A stretch of 64,000 nt of DNA. It comes from Jacaranda mimosifolia. Its lineage: Eukaryota; Streptophyta; Magnoliopsida; Lamiales; Bignoniaceae. The position numbers were made by a program, and so were the translations under genes. Location of the stretch: the NCBI GenBank assembly GCA_018894105.1, contig CM032128.1, positions 33,007,299 through 33,071,298 on the forward strand, written 5' to 3'. The notes beneath the pieces are model-generated. The model did not search any database, was not told where the DNA came from, and worked only from the letters and a program-made list of their open reading frames with translations. Below, in pieces: positions 24,858-43,330 of this stretch; within the stretch, counting starts at the first letter, position 1, and each line of letters starts with the position of its first letter.

Positions 24858-27120
24858 AGTTCTCCCTATCTTTATATATATATATATATTACGTACATAC
24901 TAACATATGCATGTCGCGGGTCAAATAACAAACATTTAACGTAAGTTACTAAAAATCGCTATCTTTATTATGAATGTGATGTATACACCTCCGCACCAAC
25001 CAAAAAACCTAATGCTTGGGTTGGGTTGGGTTGGGTTGATCGGCCTCATCATGCCACCATGGCAAGTGGAAATCCTACCATTTTCTTAATTTGTGGTGGC
25101 CTTCAAATTAATCCACTCCCCTTCTTTCCTACGTGTTTTTGCTCTCAATCCACATGTAATATATGTATATATATCCTTTCACAGGAATTGTTGCTTTCCA
25201 CAGTACTTGGATAACAGCCATATATTTGTCCAATATGTGTCATCAATCTAATCCACTTTTTCTACCTTTAATCCTTATTGTGATGTTGAGCTAGCTGAGG
25301 TTTCTTTCTATGCTGTCAATTTACTCTTCACTACTTGACTGATTATAACTACCCATATCCAAATGGAATTTATACACCCCATTATTTCTGTATATGTGGA
25401 ATTATCACAAAACCCTAAGAACCCTGAAAATTTCTTCTTAATATATGCCACTCATTATATGAATTGAATATATATATATGTATAGGGCCCATGAGAAATA
25501 ATAGGTTGGAATAGAGGCCACCAGAGTTCTTGATGCTTATCTTAAGCTATCAGATGCCTGGTTGATATATATATGTATATAATGTATGGTCATCGATTGT
25601 TACTTCTTCATATTTCATGCATGCTTTTAGTTAGAATTTTATGATTCTATACATTGGTGTGTGTAACTATATGACAATTTTATTTAATTTTCATTTGAAG
25701 AAAAGGAGAAAATAAAAATCAATATTCATTTTTATTAATTATTAGTATTCATTAAATCTAAGTCGTCATTGGTGTTGCCTGGTGAGAGGATGACTCCCGA
25801 CAATGCATCGGTTTAGGATACCACAAAAGACCCACGTTCCTACAAATATTTGGATTTTGAAAATCTAGTCTATGCTGTCGGGAATCTACAGAATTGTCTT
25901 TTTCCAATTATTTTAAATTGAACCCATCTAGTAACAAGTTGAACTTATTGTTTTTATTCTGCTCATGTCCTATTTGGTGGCTATTTTCTTCGAAATTTTG
26001 GTACCTATATTCAACTTTTATCTCCAAAAGAAACCATCTATTACTAGAGTTAATAAGATTTCAATAACCTTATTACATATTTGCAAAACCATTGTATAGT
26101 ACTACATTGTTAGCATCATATATTTATGACGTAACTTGCAATATTCCAATATTGATCTTGTTTTATTTCTTATTTATATACATGCGTGCATCAAAAGTTC
26201 ATTATAGTTCGAACTTCTAATTTTATAATTACAAGTGTGAGTGCAATAGCACTAGACTACTTGATCATTCCGTTATCACTATCGATTTTATTCTCTTTCT
26301 GAAGCTAAACAAGTAATTTTTCTTCTGATTAGATGGAAAGGGCTAAACAAGTGAATTTTTACTTAACAACTAGCTGTAGTAAGCTATGAAACTAGGCCGC
26401 TATACTCTGAAGTAAATGACTAATCAATCTAAAGTTGAAATGCATAAATAACATATATTTGATCTTTAATTCTTACAACAATTATTTAATTAGAATTACC
26501 CATTACGATTATATTTTAACATTAAATTACATAGTTTTCATAATTAATTAATATCATTTTGGAATGGATCAATGCACCACCCTCGACTCCATCTACAAAG
26601 TTTAAACCATGACAAATTTGGTGTACGGCATAAGATAGTTATATTTGTTCGCTAATTTGTTCCCCTACACCGAACCCCCACCAACGTCAAATCAAATTTC
26701 ACATAAAAATTCAACCGCTATCTTTGGAAGACTGAATGGTAACAGTCTGCAAGGAAGAGGCCTTTGGTTCAGGAACTTTTCTTGGACTATATTGGTACAT
26801 ATTTATCCTTCATGCACCTGATTATTGGACCCCCAACAACTCGTTGTCAAATTTCCATGGGCTGATTGCCTCTGGCTAAATATCCCTGAAAATCCTATGA
26901 AAGAATCCCACTTACTCCTCCAGTTTAGAATTATTTATGATTGTACAGCACAAGAACATAGTCAATTCGTACGAATCTATTGTTTCGCTGCCTTTATTAG
27001 AATCCTCCCTTCTCACACTGTCACACCAACAGGTTACGGATCTCGTTTCACGACAAAAGGGGAATTATAAGGCCTCCATATGCCCGTGTCCTGTACAATC
27101 TTTAGAATTATTGAGAATAC
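22472..27120. repeat. Long AT-rich intergenic stretch with microsatellites
   Basis: No gene recognised. It holds CT/TA/CA/TG simple repeats around 23866-23935, a (CATA)n run at about 24388-24427, (TA)/(CA) runs near 24824-24858 and a TTGGG array at about 25018-25038. Short open frames here (for example near 25026 and 26825) have no family features. The stretch 22040-22120 with 22510-22580 carries inverted CATTCCTTATTCCATCTCATA/GGAATAGAAGTGGAATATGAAATG words, perhaps an older element into which the 22126-22471 MITE inserted. Confidence 0.5.
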
Positions 27121-27123
27121 TAA

Positions 27124-27480
27124 TAGTCGGTTTGAATTTGATTTTTGGAGTCATTTTCATTTTTTTATGAAAAAAATATTAAAAAGTTAGTTATAAAAAT
27201 ATTTTTAAAAATAAAATATTATTTGGATATTTTGTTTAAAATGTAATGATTATGTAAGGTTGAAAATGAGTTGTATTTGAAAAATATTTGTATTAAAAGT
27301 CGTGCAAATATGAGTAAGAGAAAAAAAAAAGCAAAAATGGAAAGATAATGTTAAAGTTTGTTTGAAAGAATATTTTAAAAATGAAAATATCTGTAAAAAT
27401 AGAGGAGAAATTGATGGCTCTTTGTTTTCATTTTCAGCAGAAGATGAAAATAAGACCAGAAAATAAAAACAAACGGGCTA
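27124..27480. repeat. Harbinger-type MITE, tandem copy 1
   Basis: The left end TAGTCGGTTTGAATTTG pairs with the right end CAAACGGGCTA. It is flanked by TAA at 27121-27123 and 27481-27483, the 3 bp target site typical of PIF/Harbinger elements. Inner words (GTTGAAAATGAGTTGTATTTG, TCGTGCAAATATGAGTA) recur in the next copy. Confidence 0.7.
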
Positions 27481-27483
27481 TAA

Positions 27484-27790
27484 GGGGGCCTTTTGGATTT
27501 ATTTTCTGGAGGTATTTTCATTTTCTAGTGAAAAGGAATATTGAAAAGTTAGTTATAAATATGTTTTATGTAATGTTGAAAATGAGTTATATTTGAAAAT
27601 TTTAGTGTTTTAGTCGTGCAAATGTAAGTATGAAAAAATGAAAAGTGAAAATGGAGAGTGTAATAGTATATTTGGAAAAATGTGCTGAAAATGAAAATAT
27701 CCGTGAAAATAAGAGAGAAGTTAATAGTTTTTTGTTTTCATTTCCTAAAGAAAATGAAAGGGGGCTTTGAAAACAAAACCAAACGGGCAC
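27484..27790. repeat. Harbinger-type MITE, tandem copy 2
   Basis: Same family and same orientation as 27124-27480. Ends are GGGGGCCTTTTGGATTTATT and AAAACCAAACGGGCAC. It is flanked by TAA (27481-27483, shared with copy 1, and 27791-27793). This head-to-tail pair shares a single TAA. Confidence 0.7.
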
Positions 27791-27849
27791 TAAAGTTTAA
27801 GCCTACTCTTAACTTGTATATTGCTTGGTTATGAGCTTACAAAAACTTA

Positions 27850-28267
27850 GGCTTTGTTTGGTTGCAATCTCCTAGAACATTTTCAACTCCAAGATAAAAA
27901 CAAAGAAAACATTACATTTCCCAACCCTACTATCCAAAAGACACAAAATTATACCCAAAATGCTCCTCACTATTCCTCCTAAATATATATAAATATATCA
28001 TTCATTCCACCTATATACATATATACACAATTATAAACCTATCTCACTGTATTAACCCAACACAACAAAAGTGTGAATGATATAACATTTACTATAAAAT
28101 TTGTCTCCTCCTAAAATACTTCCAAGTAAACAATTTTGTTTCAAAATATTCTCCAACAACACTCAAAACAAAAACAAACAACCATCACATTGTCTTAACC
28201 CACTTTCCAAAACACCTTCTCCCAAAATATTTTCCACAATTCAACCAAAATGCAACCAAACAAAGTC
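27850..28267. repeat. Tourist-like MITE with TTA target duplication
   Basis: 418 bp with inverted ends GGCTTTGTTTGGTTGCA and TGCAACCAAACAAAGTC, flanked by TTA at 27847-27849 and 28268-28270. It is related in its subterminal sequence (opposite orientation) to the outer element at 58796-62334: the words AAAATATTTTG, GTGATGGTTGTTTGTTT and GTGATAGTTGTTTGTTT. No coding capacity. Confidence 0.8.
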
Positions 28268-28449
28268 TTAATATGCCTAGCGCCCCTCCCCCCCTTAATT
28301 TATACACATGCACGCTAGTAGTCTAATAGGTTTGAAAGCTCAACATTACAACTATGTGTGTGAGACTTGTGTTAGTGGATTAAATAGCCACCGACACCTT
28401 ATCATGCCGGACTAGAGAAAGAGGGTTGAATGTACGAATAAATTATAAT

Positions 28450-28860
28450 CCCATAATCCCACCAATATATGAGGTTTGAGAGCTGCAGAATCTTTCCATT
28501 TAATCCCTAGTCAAAATTGATTGATTCACCTAATTGAACCTAAGAATTCTTGTAATTTAAGTTGTATCAATTCTCCAACTTTAATTTTGGATCTTGTATG
28601 TTAAGAGTTCAATAGGTATGTCATATATTACGATTAAATACTTATCATTACAATTCCAGAATCCCACCAATATACGAGGTTTGAGAGTTGCAAAATCTTT
28701 CCATTTAATTCCAAGTCAAAATTGAATGTTCACCTAATTGAACCTAAGAATTCTTGTAATTTAAGTTATATCAATTCTCTAACTTTAATTTTGGGCCTCT
28801 TATATCAAGAGTATAGTCGGTAAGACATCTATTGCGATTAAATACTTATCGTTACATCAA
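28450..28860. repeat. Tandem duplication, ~210 bp period
   Basis: Two adjacent copies (about 28450-28655 and 28662-28860) share long near-identical words, for example CCCACCAATATA-GAGGTTTGAGAG, CACCTAATTGAACCTAAGAA and GATTAAATACTTATC. They are about 85-90% alike by eye and non-coding. Confidence 0.8.
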
Positions 28861-29167
28861 AAACTATCTTTATTGATAATGACAATTTTATTTCCTTATA
28901 CTTTTGCCATTGCAAAACTACCATGGAAAGGACATGCTAGTCCTCAACCATTAATGTATTTGTTGAAGACAAAGAATTATGTTAATAATAGGTGCCAATA
29001 ATACCAAGTTGAAGAAATAACATCATAAACTTATCAAATCAAAAAAGAATATAAATGATTCAAGCTCAAATCAAATTCCCCAAACAACCGCACTCCAATT
29101 CTTTGATAATTCAAATTCTCTTTCTTTTTTGACTATATGAAATCCATGCTTTGAGTACTTTTCTATC

Positions 29168-29635
29168 ACACAATGCTAGTAGTGGCAAATGGATGGGTTG
29201 TGCTGGATTGGGTTTGATTTGGGTTTATGTGTATTGGGTTCAAAATAGAATGAATTTTATATGGGTTAAGATAGATGGGTTGAAAGTGGATTATGTTCAA
29301 AATAGATTGAGTTGTGTGTTGGGTTAGGTTTGAAATAATTCTAATAGAAAACAAAAAAATTGATTTAATTTACTTATTTCAAAATATTAATTCAAAAAAA
29401 CTATAGTAATATTATTATGTTTTCTACACTCTATTTACTATACAATTTTACAACATAATGTGATGATTTATTAAATTAATTAAATTTTTTGAATGGACCC
29501 ATTTTGAACCCAAATTTGATAAAACACATCTAAAACCCCAACTCGCTCAAACTCATTTTTAAAATGTAAGTCCAACCCAAGATCTTGTGGATTGGGTTGA
29601 GCTCATGAGTTTTAAACCAAATTGACATCTATACA
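29168..29635. repeat. GGGTT-rich hAT-like repeat
   Basis: The left part (TAGTGGCAAATGGATGGG) and the right part (ACCAAATTGACATCTATA) are imperfect inverted ends. The body is full of TTGGGTT words on the left and AACCCA on the right, with GGGTTGAGCTCATGAG near the right end. This resembles a widespread plant repeat with TGGCAA/TTGACA ends. Boundaries approximate; no clear 8 bp duplication. Confidence 0.45.
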
Positions 29636-29639
29636 CGAC

Positions 29640-30785
29640 GCCAATGAAATCAAAACCCAATCTAGCTCCCAATATCTTGCGTGCTCCTAGGAACCCAACT
29701 CACTGAACTTTTTCTTCTACACTCCATAGCTCTAGCTCTAAAATGAGGATATGGTTATTAACTCAAAAGATGCTCTATGATCAAAGTCACTCAAAAAATT
29801 TGAGCTCAAGTGCCTTGGACTAATGAATTTAAGCTCAAAGTCAAGTTCAATTCAAAATATTGAATTCCAACTTGGTCAATTGACTATCAAGTCTATTCAA
29901 TCTCGTACTCGAGCTTATCTATACAAAAAATTATTTATACTACTTGAATTAACATTAATTGTATTGTTCTAATGATTAAAGTATCATCAATAATATTTTT
30001 CTTCTTATAATAATATAAAATAAAATACAACCATGTTTATTATCTCACAGATTTATTGAAATAAATTATAGTGTTTAAGTAGTATAAATTGTTATTTCAA
30101 ATTACCACTATTATTATTAGTAAAATTGTCGTATATAAACCCTTTAAGTCCAAATTTTTGAAGATTGATATTTAACTCGAACTCAAGCTAAAAAAGTTTA
30201 AACTCTAATCGAGTTTCACTCCCCCACCCCCTAGGTTGCAAGTATATTCTGGATCCTATCAGAGGCCTCCTAAACCAAGGGATCGTGCTGTAAATTTTTG
30301 GGCTCAAGAGCCAGGTGCCTATTGTTCCGCGAGAAATCCAGCTTTCTTCTTCTTCTGTTGGTTTCACTTCTTGATAAGTTTGTAATGGGCCGTCGGAGTC
30401 CAGAGTCCCCATATCTTGCTAAATACCTATTCCTGAACTGTAAAGATCAGCAGAATTCGCTGCGAACAACCAGCTAATATAAAACTTGTAGGCCCATTAA
30501 AATAGTAGGATTGAACTTCTACAGCTAACAGCAACATTATCACTCTGCACTGAAACTGGATAAATAGCGGTCTTTAAATTGTACGCATTAGCAAGGAGCC
30601 AATGCCTTCAGATACAAAAACTTTTAAGCCTCTTAGGGGGAAAACCAAAAATGCTAGGAATGTACAAAGAATAATCTTGACTACCTAACTGCAAGAACTA
30701 AACACAGTCCAAAAGGAACGAAAGAAAAAAGCATGTAAAAAGTCATTAAGACATTACCAGTTTAATTCACTGGAGAACTGCCAAT
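29640..30785. other. Intergenic then MIRO 3' region
   Basis: 29640-30200 is AT-rich with no recognised gene. Roughly 30430-30785 is probably the 3' UTR of the minus-strand MIRO gene, as it is less AT-rich and contiguous with the last exon. The transcript end is not determined. Confidence 0.4.
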
Positions 30786-38219
<7,434 letters not shown>

Positions 38220-38410
38220 TGGTTCGAAGTTTTGAAATAGTTGCGTTTGCTGATTAAGGGGTCAGATTTGTGCATTTGATATGATGAGGAGGCCAAGTCA
38301 GATATTAAACAATTAATTTATATTTTTCTTCTCAGGAAACTTGTGGAGAAAAATCGAACTGGGAATATTTGTTAAAAAAGTTACCATATAAAATTACCTA
38401 TTGAGTATGA

Positions 38411-39532
38411 CTTGGAGATGAAGTTGTTACAAATATTCCTGCCTTTAAAGATTTTCCTTTGGAAACCATTCCTCTTGAACTTTTTGACCTTATCAAAATC
38501 AAAACTCTTAAGTCCAGAGCTAAGGAGCTAATGTTGAAATATCAATCCTTTACTGTTAGAAAAACTAGGCTTAACACTTTTGGAGGTTTAGGTTTTCATC
38601 CAGATTACCCATTCTTTACATTGTTCAGTGTTTCTAATCCTTTCCATATCATGTTTTCCAAAGAATTACTTTGTATGCTTTGGTACATGGTTGAACAATG
38701 GAAGATTGCTGTGGAATTCCCAATTGAACAATCTATCAAGTGGTTTGCTGAACTACACAGTGGATGGTTTGACGATTTTAACGATAATCCCTGTGCTAGA
38801 ACTTTTCTTGAATGGTTCTATCCCTTATCTACTTGGATGAGATTGTTTAAGGTAATTCAGATCAAACAGACCGGTAAAACTGATCCATGAGTCTCTATTA
38901 TTTTTATCCTTTCAAGACAATGTTCTCCTCATATCCATAACCTACCATATTTTTACTCAATTCAAGAATATGGTATTTTTCCTTATCTTCTTAATAAGGA
39001 CTTCTATGATCATGGAGTTCAGATCAGAGAACTTCAGAGAAAAATGGCAGAGCAGAATTCTGTTATTCCACCACAAATTTGGCCCAGGTTTGAAGATGAC
39101 GCACCGTGGGAACAAATGTCTGTTGACTATGCAATTCAAGTCCAGAATGATGCTAGGTCATACTTTGAGCAGTTCCATACGGAGTTCAACATGACCACTC
39201 CAGCATTCATGTGGGGAATTTCCAAGACTTATTTTAATTCAAATTGGAATTCATTATCTCATAATAAGTCTTCCCAAGGTGTTGCTGCTGCTGTTCCATG
39301 TTCGTTTCCAGTCGTTCCTCCGCTTTCTGTTGCTGCTTCTCCATCAAACAAAGGAAAAGAAAAAGTTGATGAAGACATCATGATGGACTCGCAGGACCCT
39401 TATGAGCTGGAAAGTCAGTGGTTGGAAAAAGCTGGGATTACTGTTAATTTAGATAATCCTTTGAGTCAGACTCCACCCCAGAATTCATCAAACGTGGTCT
39501 TTGGCCCATTTCATGCTAGCTTTTTGACTTAG
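38411..39532 (+). pseudogene. Viral ORF2 remnant (function unknown), 5'-truncated
   Basis: A continuous frame of about 374 codons broken by a single TGA at 38888-38890 and lacking its start, which is cut at the left integration edge. The first half is aromatic-rich (for example the FHPDYPFFTLFSV region). The second half, from an ATG at 39044, has an IWPRFEDDAPWEQMS segment, an Ala/Pro/Ser-rich linker and a C-terminal SQWLEKAGI motif. Some two-ORF endogenous pararetroviruses encode an unknown protein at this position; that assignment rests on position, not recognised homology. Confidence 0.6.
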
Positions 39533-40106
39533 TGTAAAAGTTTGTTTGTCCGTTTTGCTTTTACTGTTTGAATTATTGTCCTTGCTTTTCCTTTTGTCTA
39601 AAGGCGTGATTAATTATTGTACTAGCTATCTGATAGGAACTATTGCAAGTTTGTTGTTTGTCCAGCTTTATTTTTCCTGTGTCAATTCTCCCTCTATATA
39701 AGGGATGAATTTTGTTCAGTTTGTATCAAGAAGTTGGGAGTGAAATAATAATGCTATTGTCTTTCCTAGAAGCATTTCTTCTTATTTTCCTTATTATCTC
39801 TGTACTCATACTGTTTCTTTCTTAAGAATTGTTATTTATATCCGCTACTTTACTATTCCTCCGCCATCTTTGACTTATTAAAAATTAAGTATGCTCTGCA
39901 GTTGCCTTAATAAGGATCCTCTACATCGGAAAGATTTTTAACTTTCCTTCTTTAAGTTTAGTTTTCTAGTCTTATTGAGTTTTCTAGCCTGCCGTTGATC
40001 CTACTCGAAGCATGTGTCTTAGCATAAGAGGACACGCCCTTGTTGTTACCCAGAGTTGAGGCCTTTCCGGCGGACGTCATACCTTGCTAAGATACCGGCT
40101 TCCTGT
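39533..40106 (+). promoter_or_regulatory. Viral intergenic region and leader
   Basis: Non-coding stretch between ORF2 and the polyprotein. It contains CTCTATATAAGGG (TATA box at 39695-39702), preceded by a pyrimidine-rich block and followed by about 400 bases of leader up to the primer site. This is the expected site of a pararetroviral full-length-transcript promoter. It reads away from MIRO (plus strand), about 1.5 kb upstream of the MIRO start codon. Confidence 0.6.
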
Positions 40107-40120
40107 TGGTATCGGAGCCA
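40107..40120 (+). other. tRNA-iMet primer-binding site
   Basis: TGGTATCGGAGCCA differs at one base from the usual plant initiator-tRNA-Met primer site. The movement-protein ATG (40120-40122) begins at its last base. In pararetroviruses this marks the start of minus-strand DNA synthesis. Confidence 0.75.
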
Positions 40121-41230
40121 TGGATAGTTTACTACCAAAACCCTCTACCTCTTCATCTTCTTCTACTCTCACTCCTAGCACTAGTTTCCGACAATCTAAT
40201 GCTTCTAAGATAGATTCCCTCTATGAAATCACTTATCTCCCTGATAATGATAAAGTCCCACTCACCAACTTGCCTCTCATAAATCCTTACCATGCCTTTA
40301 CTAAACCTAAATCCTCTTTTACCAAGACTGTAAAGAGCCTTATTACCCCTTCTAGAGTTCAGGTCAAAGAATATGTACAAGCCTCTGCCTTTGACCAATA
40401 CTTTGTTCCTGCTACTGAAAAAGAGCAAATGATTTCCATTGAGTTACCTTCTCATTTACCAAAGTTATGGCTTTCAGAAGGATATACCCATATTCATTTT
40501 GGAGCCATAAGGTTTGCTCTTATACTTCATGGAAGAAAAGGTCTTCCTACTACTTCCAGAATTGCTCTCATGGATACTCGATTTTCGGAATACCAACATG
40601 CATGTATTGACACTGTTCAAACAACGTTGAATGTTGGAACAGTTCTTGTTACTATGATTCCTAATTTCAACATGCCAATATTAGATCTGTGTTTACAATC
40701 GGCACTCAAGCTTCAGATCCAGATTTGTGGAGCTGTTCCTACTGCTACAACTTATTCTGCAACACTCCATTACCAGATGGTGTACAGGATACAAAATCAT
40801 TCAATTGATTTTGCCTTTCCTCAGGAGACAGACGAAGCCTTGTTAATCTCTGTGGACACCAATCACATACCCAGTTGCACTTATGTTCCTAAACAGTTAC
40901 CAAGAGAAGAGTTGCAAAAATTGATTCCTGATTCATGGATCATTGCCTATGAACAAACACACCAGACGTCTAAGGAATCAAAGCCAATATAGTCTACTGA
41001 ACCATCTTTCCACAAAAATCAAGATGGAACGGTAGAAATCCAGTTTAAAAAGCAGAAGGAAAAGACTGGGGTTCCCAGTTGTTTCGGTTCCAATTCCCTT
41101 TATTCTATTGAACCCACTATACCAATTAGTGGATTTGATGGAAATGGAAGTCCCATCTTTGCATCTCCAAAAATCCCTACACAACGACCATCAAGGATTT
41201 CTAGGATGATCCATTCGTTGATACTCTGGG
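40120..41230 (+). pseudogene. Movement protein (30K superfamily) part of viral polyprotein
   Basis: A Ser/Thr-rich N-terminus is followed by a 30K-type movement core. Visible hallmarks are an LPKLW segment, HFGAIRFALILHGRKGLP, then the IALMDTRF motif with its conserved Asp. The core is uninterrupted to a TAG at 40990-40992. The frame continues beyond that stop until a frameshift at about 41205-41260, which joins it to the coat-protein region. Role in the virus: cell-to-cell transport through plasmodesmata. This copy is broken. Confidence 0.82.
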
Positions 41231-43330
41231 ACAACCATCCGGGAAGTTTGACTATCTGATCAAATATACTCCACCGCCTCCAACACCATGGCCAACAGTT
41301 CATACTGGATGGGGCGTTCAGGAGGGATATGAAGATAGTGATGATGAGGATTACTACAACGACAGTGATGATAACTATCCCTCATACAACCAGATGAATA
41401 CTGAACCTATCCCAAATCAAATCATGATGTTTGGACCTTCTTCTTCCTCCCTACAACAACTTAATTTTCCTCCAAAGGAAATTTAGACTGCTGAGTTTGA
41501 TCACTCTTGGAAGATAAAGAATCCAACATCTCGGAAGTCAGACGGTTCAACAGTGAATATTACTGCTGCAGAAGCAACTCTCAACTGGCAGTCCAAAAAT
41601 GCAGTAGTTCAAAATCGTATGCTGCAAAAGATTGTTAAAAGCCAAGAGAGAATTGAAGCTAAGATGGAGAGTCAAATTGCAATGTTAATTCAATCTTTGA
41701 AAGAAAGGATTAATGATGTTCACAATGAAATCATGAAACTTCTCCATAGTTCCCAGCCGTTCAGTCACAAAGAGCAGGAGATCAAGATACTTAAAACCCA
41801 ATTAAGGTCTCTGGAAGAACAATACCAAAGAGACTCTATTTGGAGCAAGCCAGAATCTTCAGTATCTCCATATCCTGTTGTGTCACAACCTCTGCATGGT
41901 CTTGACAATTTCAAAAAGATGTTTGGTGACTCTTCTTCATTCTTTTCTCCCGAAGAATATAAAAACAAGAGTAAGCCCCAAGCCACTGTTTCAAGCACAC
42001 CAGTAGTTTCAAAGGCCGATGACTCACAACAGTTCATGATGCATAGCTCATCCTCTTCAAATCCGTTCACTAATTTTCTTAAAAAGGCAGCTGACCATGA
42101 AAATGACAAGCCAAACCGACCATGGCCAGTGTTTACAACAGAAGATATCAGTGATACAGAAGAAATTTCAGATGATGTTCCGTTACTCTTTATGAATCAA
42201 CCTCCAGAAACTCCACAGGAGCCTGTTGTAGATGATGAACCAGAAACCAGTCAGCAGGGTCAACAGCGAAATCCCTATATCCAACAGCCTGATGAAACAT
42301 TTTCCAGTAATTCAAGACATCTTTTCACCTTTGATGATATTCCTCCTTATATCTGAAAAGATAGAATTCATGAGATGATGTCTTTGTGTGTTACTGAACT
42401 TCAAAAACCAGGCGCTACACTGACAGGGGTTATTAATAGTTTTACTGCAAGAATGACTAGTACACTAAAAGAATAGTGGTATGCTCTTGGAGAATATCGG
42501 CAGATCCAGGCTAGAAATTCACCAAACATAGATACTTTCATGAATTATGTTTACATTGAGTTTCTAGGTCAACATCAGAACAATTTGGATTCTGCTAGGG
42601 AGGAGTTCTTTAAAATGAAGTGTTGTTCTTTTAAGAGAAAAGATTTAGAGACGTACTTCCAACGGATGTCTCAGAAATTCTACATTCTTGGTGGGATGGA
42701 CAATCCAAATTTGAAACAAGCCTATCTTAATTCCATTCCTGAATCCCTTGGTCAAGAAGCCTTAAGACTAATTGAGCTCAGAGGGAGAACTCTTGATAAT
42801 GTTTCCCTTGGAGAGATTTATCAGTTTGTCTTCAAAGCCTTGGAAAAATTATGCAACAATTGGAAGTTTTTCAAGGAGTTCCAAGAAACAGGGAAAAAGT
42901 TCTCAAAGGAATGTGACAGAAAGGATCTTCAGATCAAATGTAAGTCAGAGAAATGTCACTGCCCGAAAAAATCCCACAGGAATTTCAGGAAGTTCAAAAG
43001 GTATAATCATCAACATCACCAACAATGGAGACCAAGAAGAAGGAGAAGGAGATTTTTGAGGAAAAAATTCTCAAAAAACAAAGGAGACAGGTATCATATT
43101 TTTCATAAGCGGGGACATTGGGCTAAGAACTGTCCTAACAGAAGAAGGGACAAGATTCTTAAGCAAATTCTTCAGCTGACCCAGTGTGATATTGAGAACG
43201 AGGATCTGGAATCACTCTTTTCTGAAGAAGACGAACCCTCAGAACAGACGTTGTTCGCTTTAGAGGATGTTTCAGAAGATGATTCTTCTTCTGAGGATGA
43301 AATGAGAGAATACCAACTACCTATCTTTGG
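41231..43330 (+). pseudogene. Coat-protein region of viral polyprotein with degenerate zinc knuckle
   Basis: An acidic stretch (GYEDSDDEDYYNDSDD, ~41323-41370) leads into a coiled-coil-like segment (~41550-41830), a low-complexity linker, the capsid core (~42480-42900) and a Lys/Arg-rich RNA-binding tract (~42940-43080). A zinc knuckle at ~43090-43140 keeps GHWAKNC but lacks the first two cysteines (Tyr and Phe stand there). Stops: TAG 41485-41487, TGA 42354-42356, TAG 42474-42476. Identification rests on order in the polyprotein, the basic tract and the knuckle. Confidence 0.7.

Noticed and set aside
26825..27170. Two overlapping short frames
   Set aside because: No ATG-based conserved start, no homology recognised, and the end runs into a MITE.
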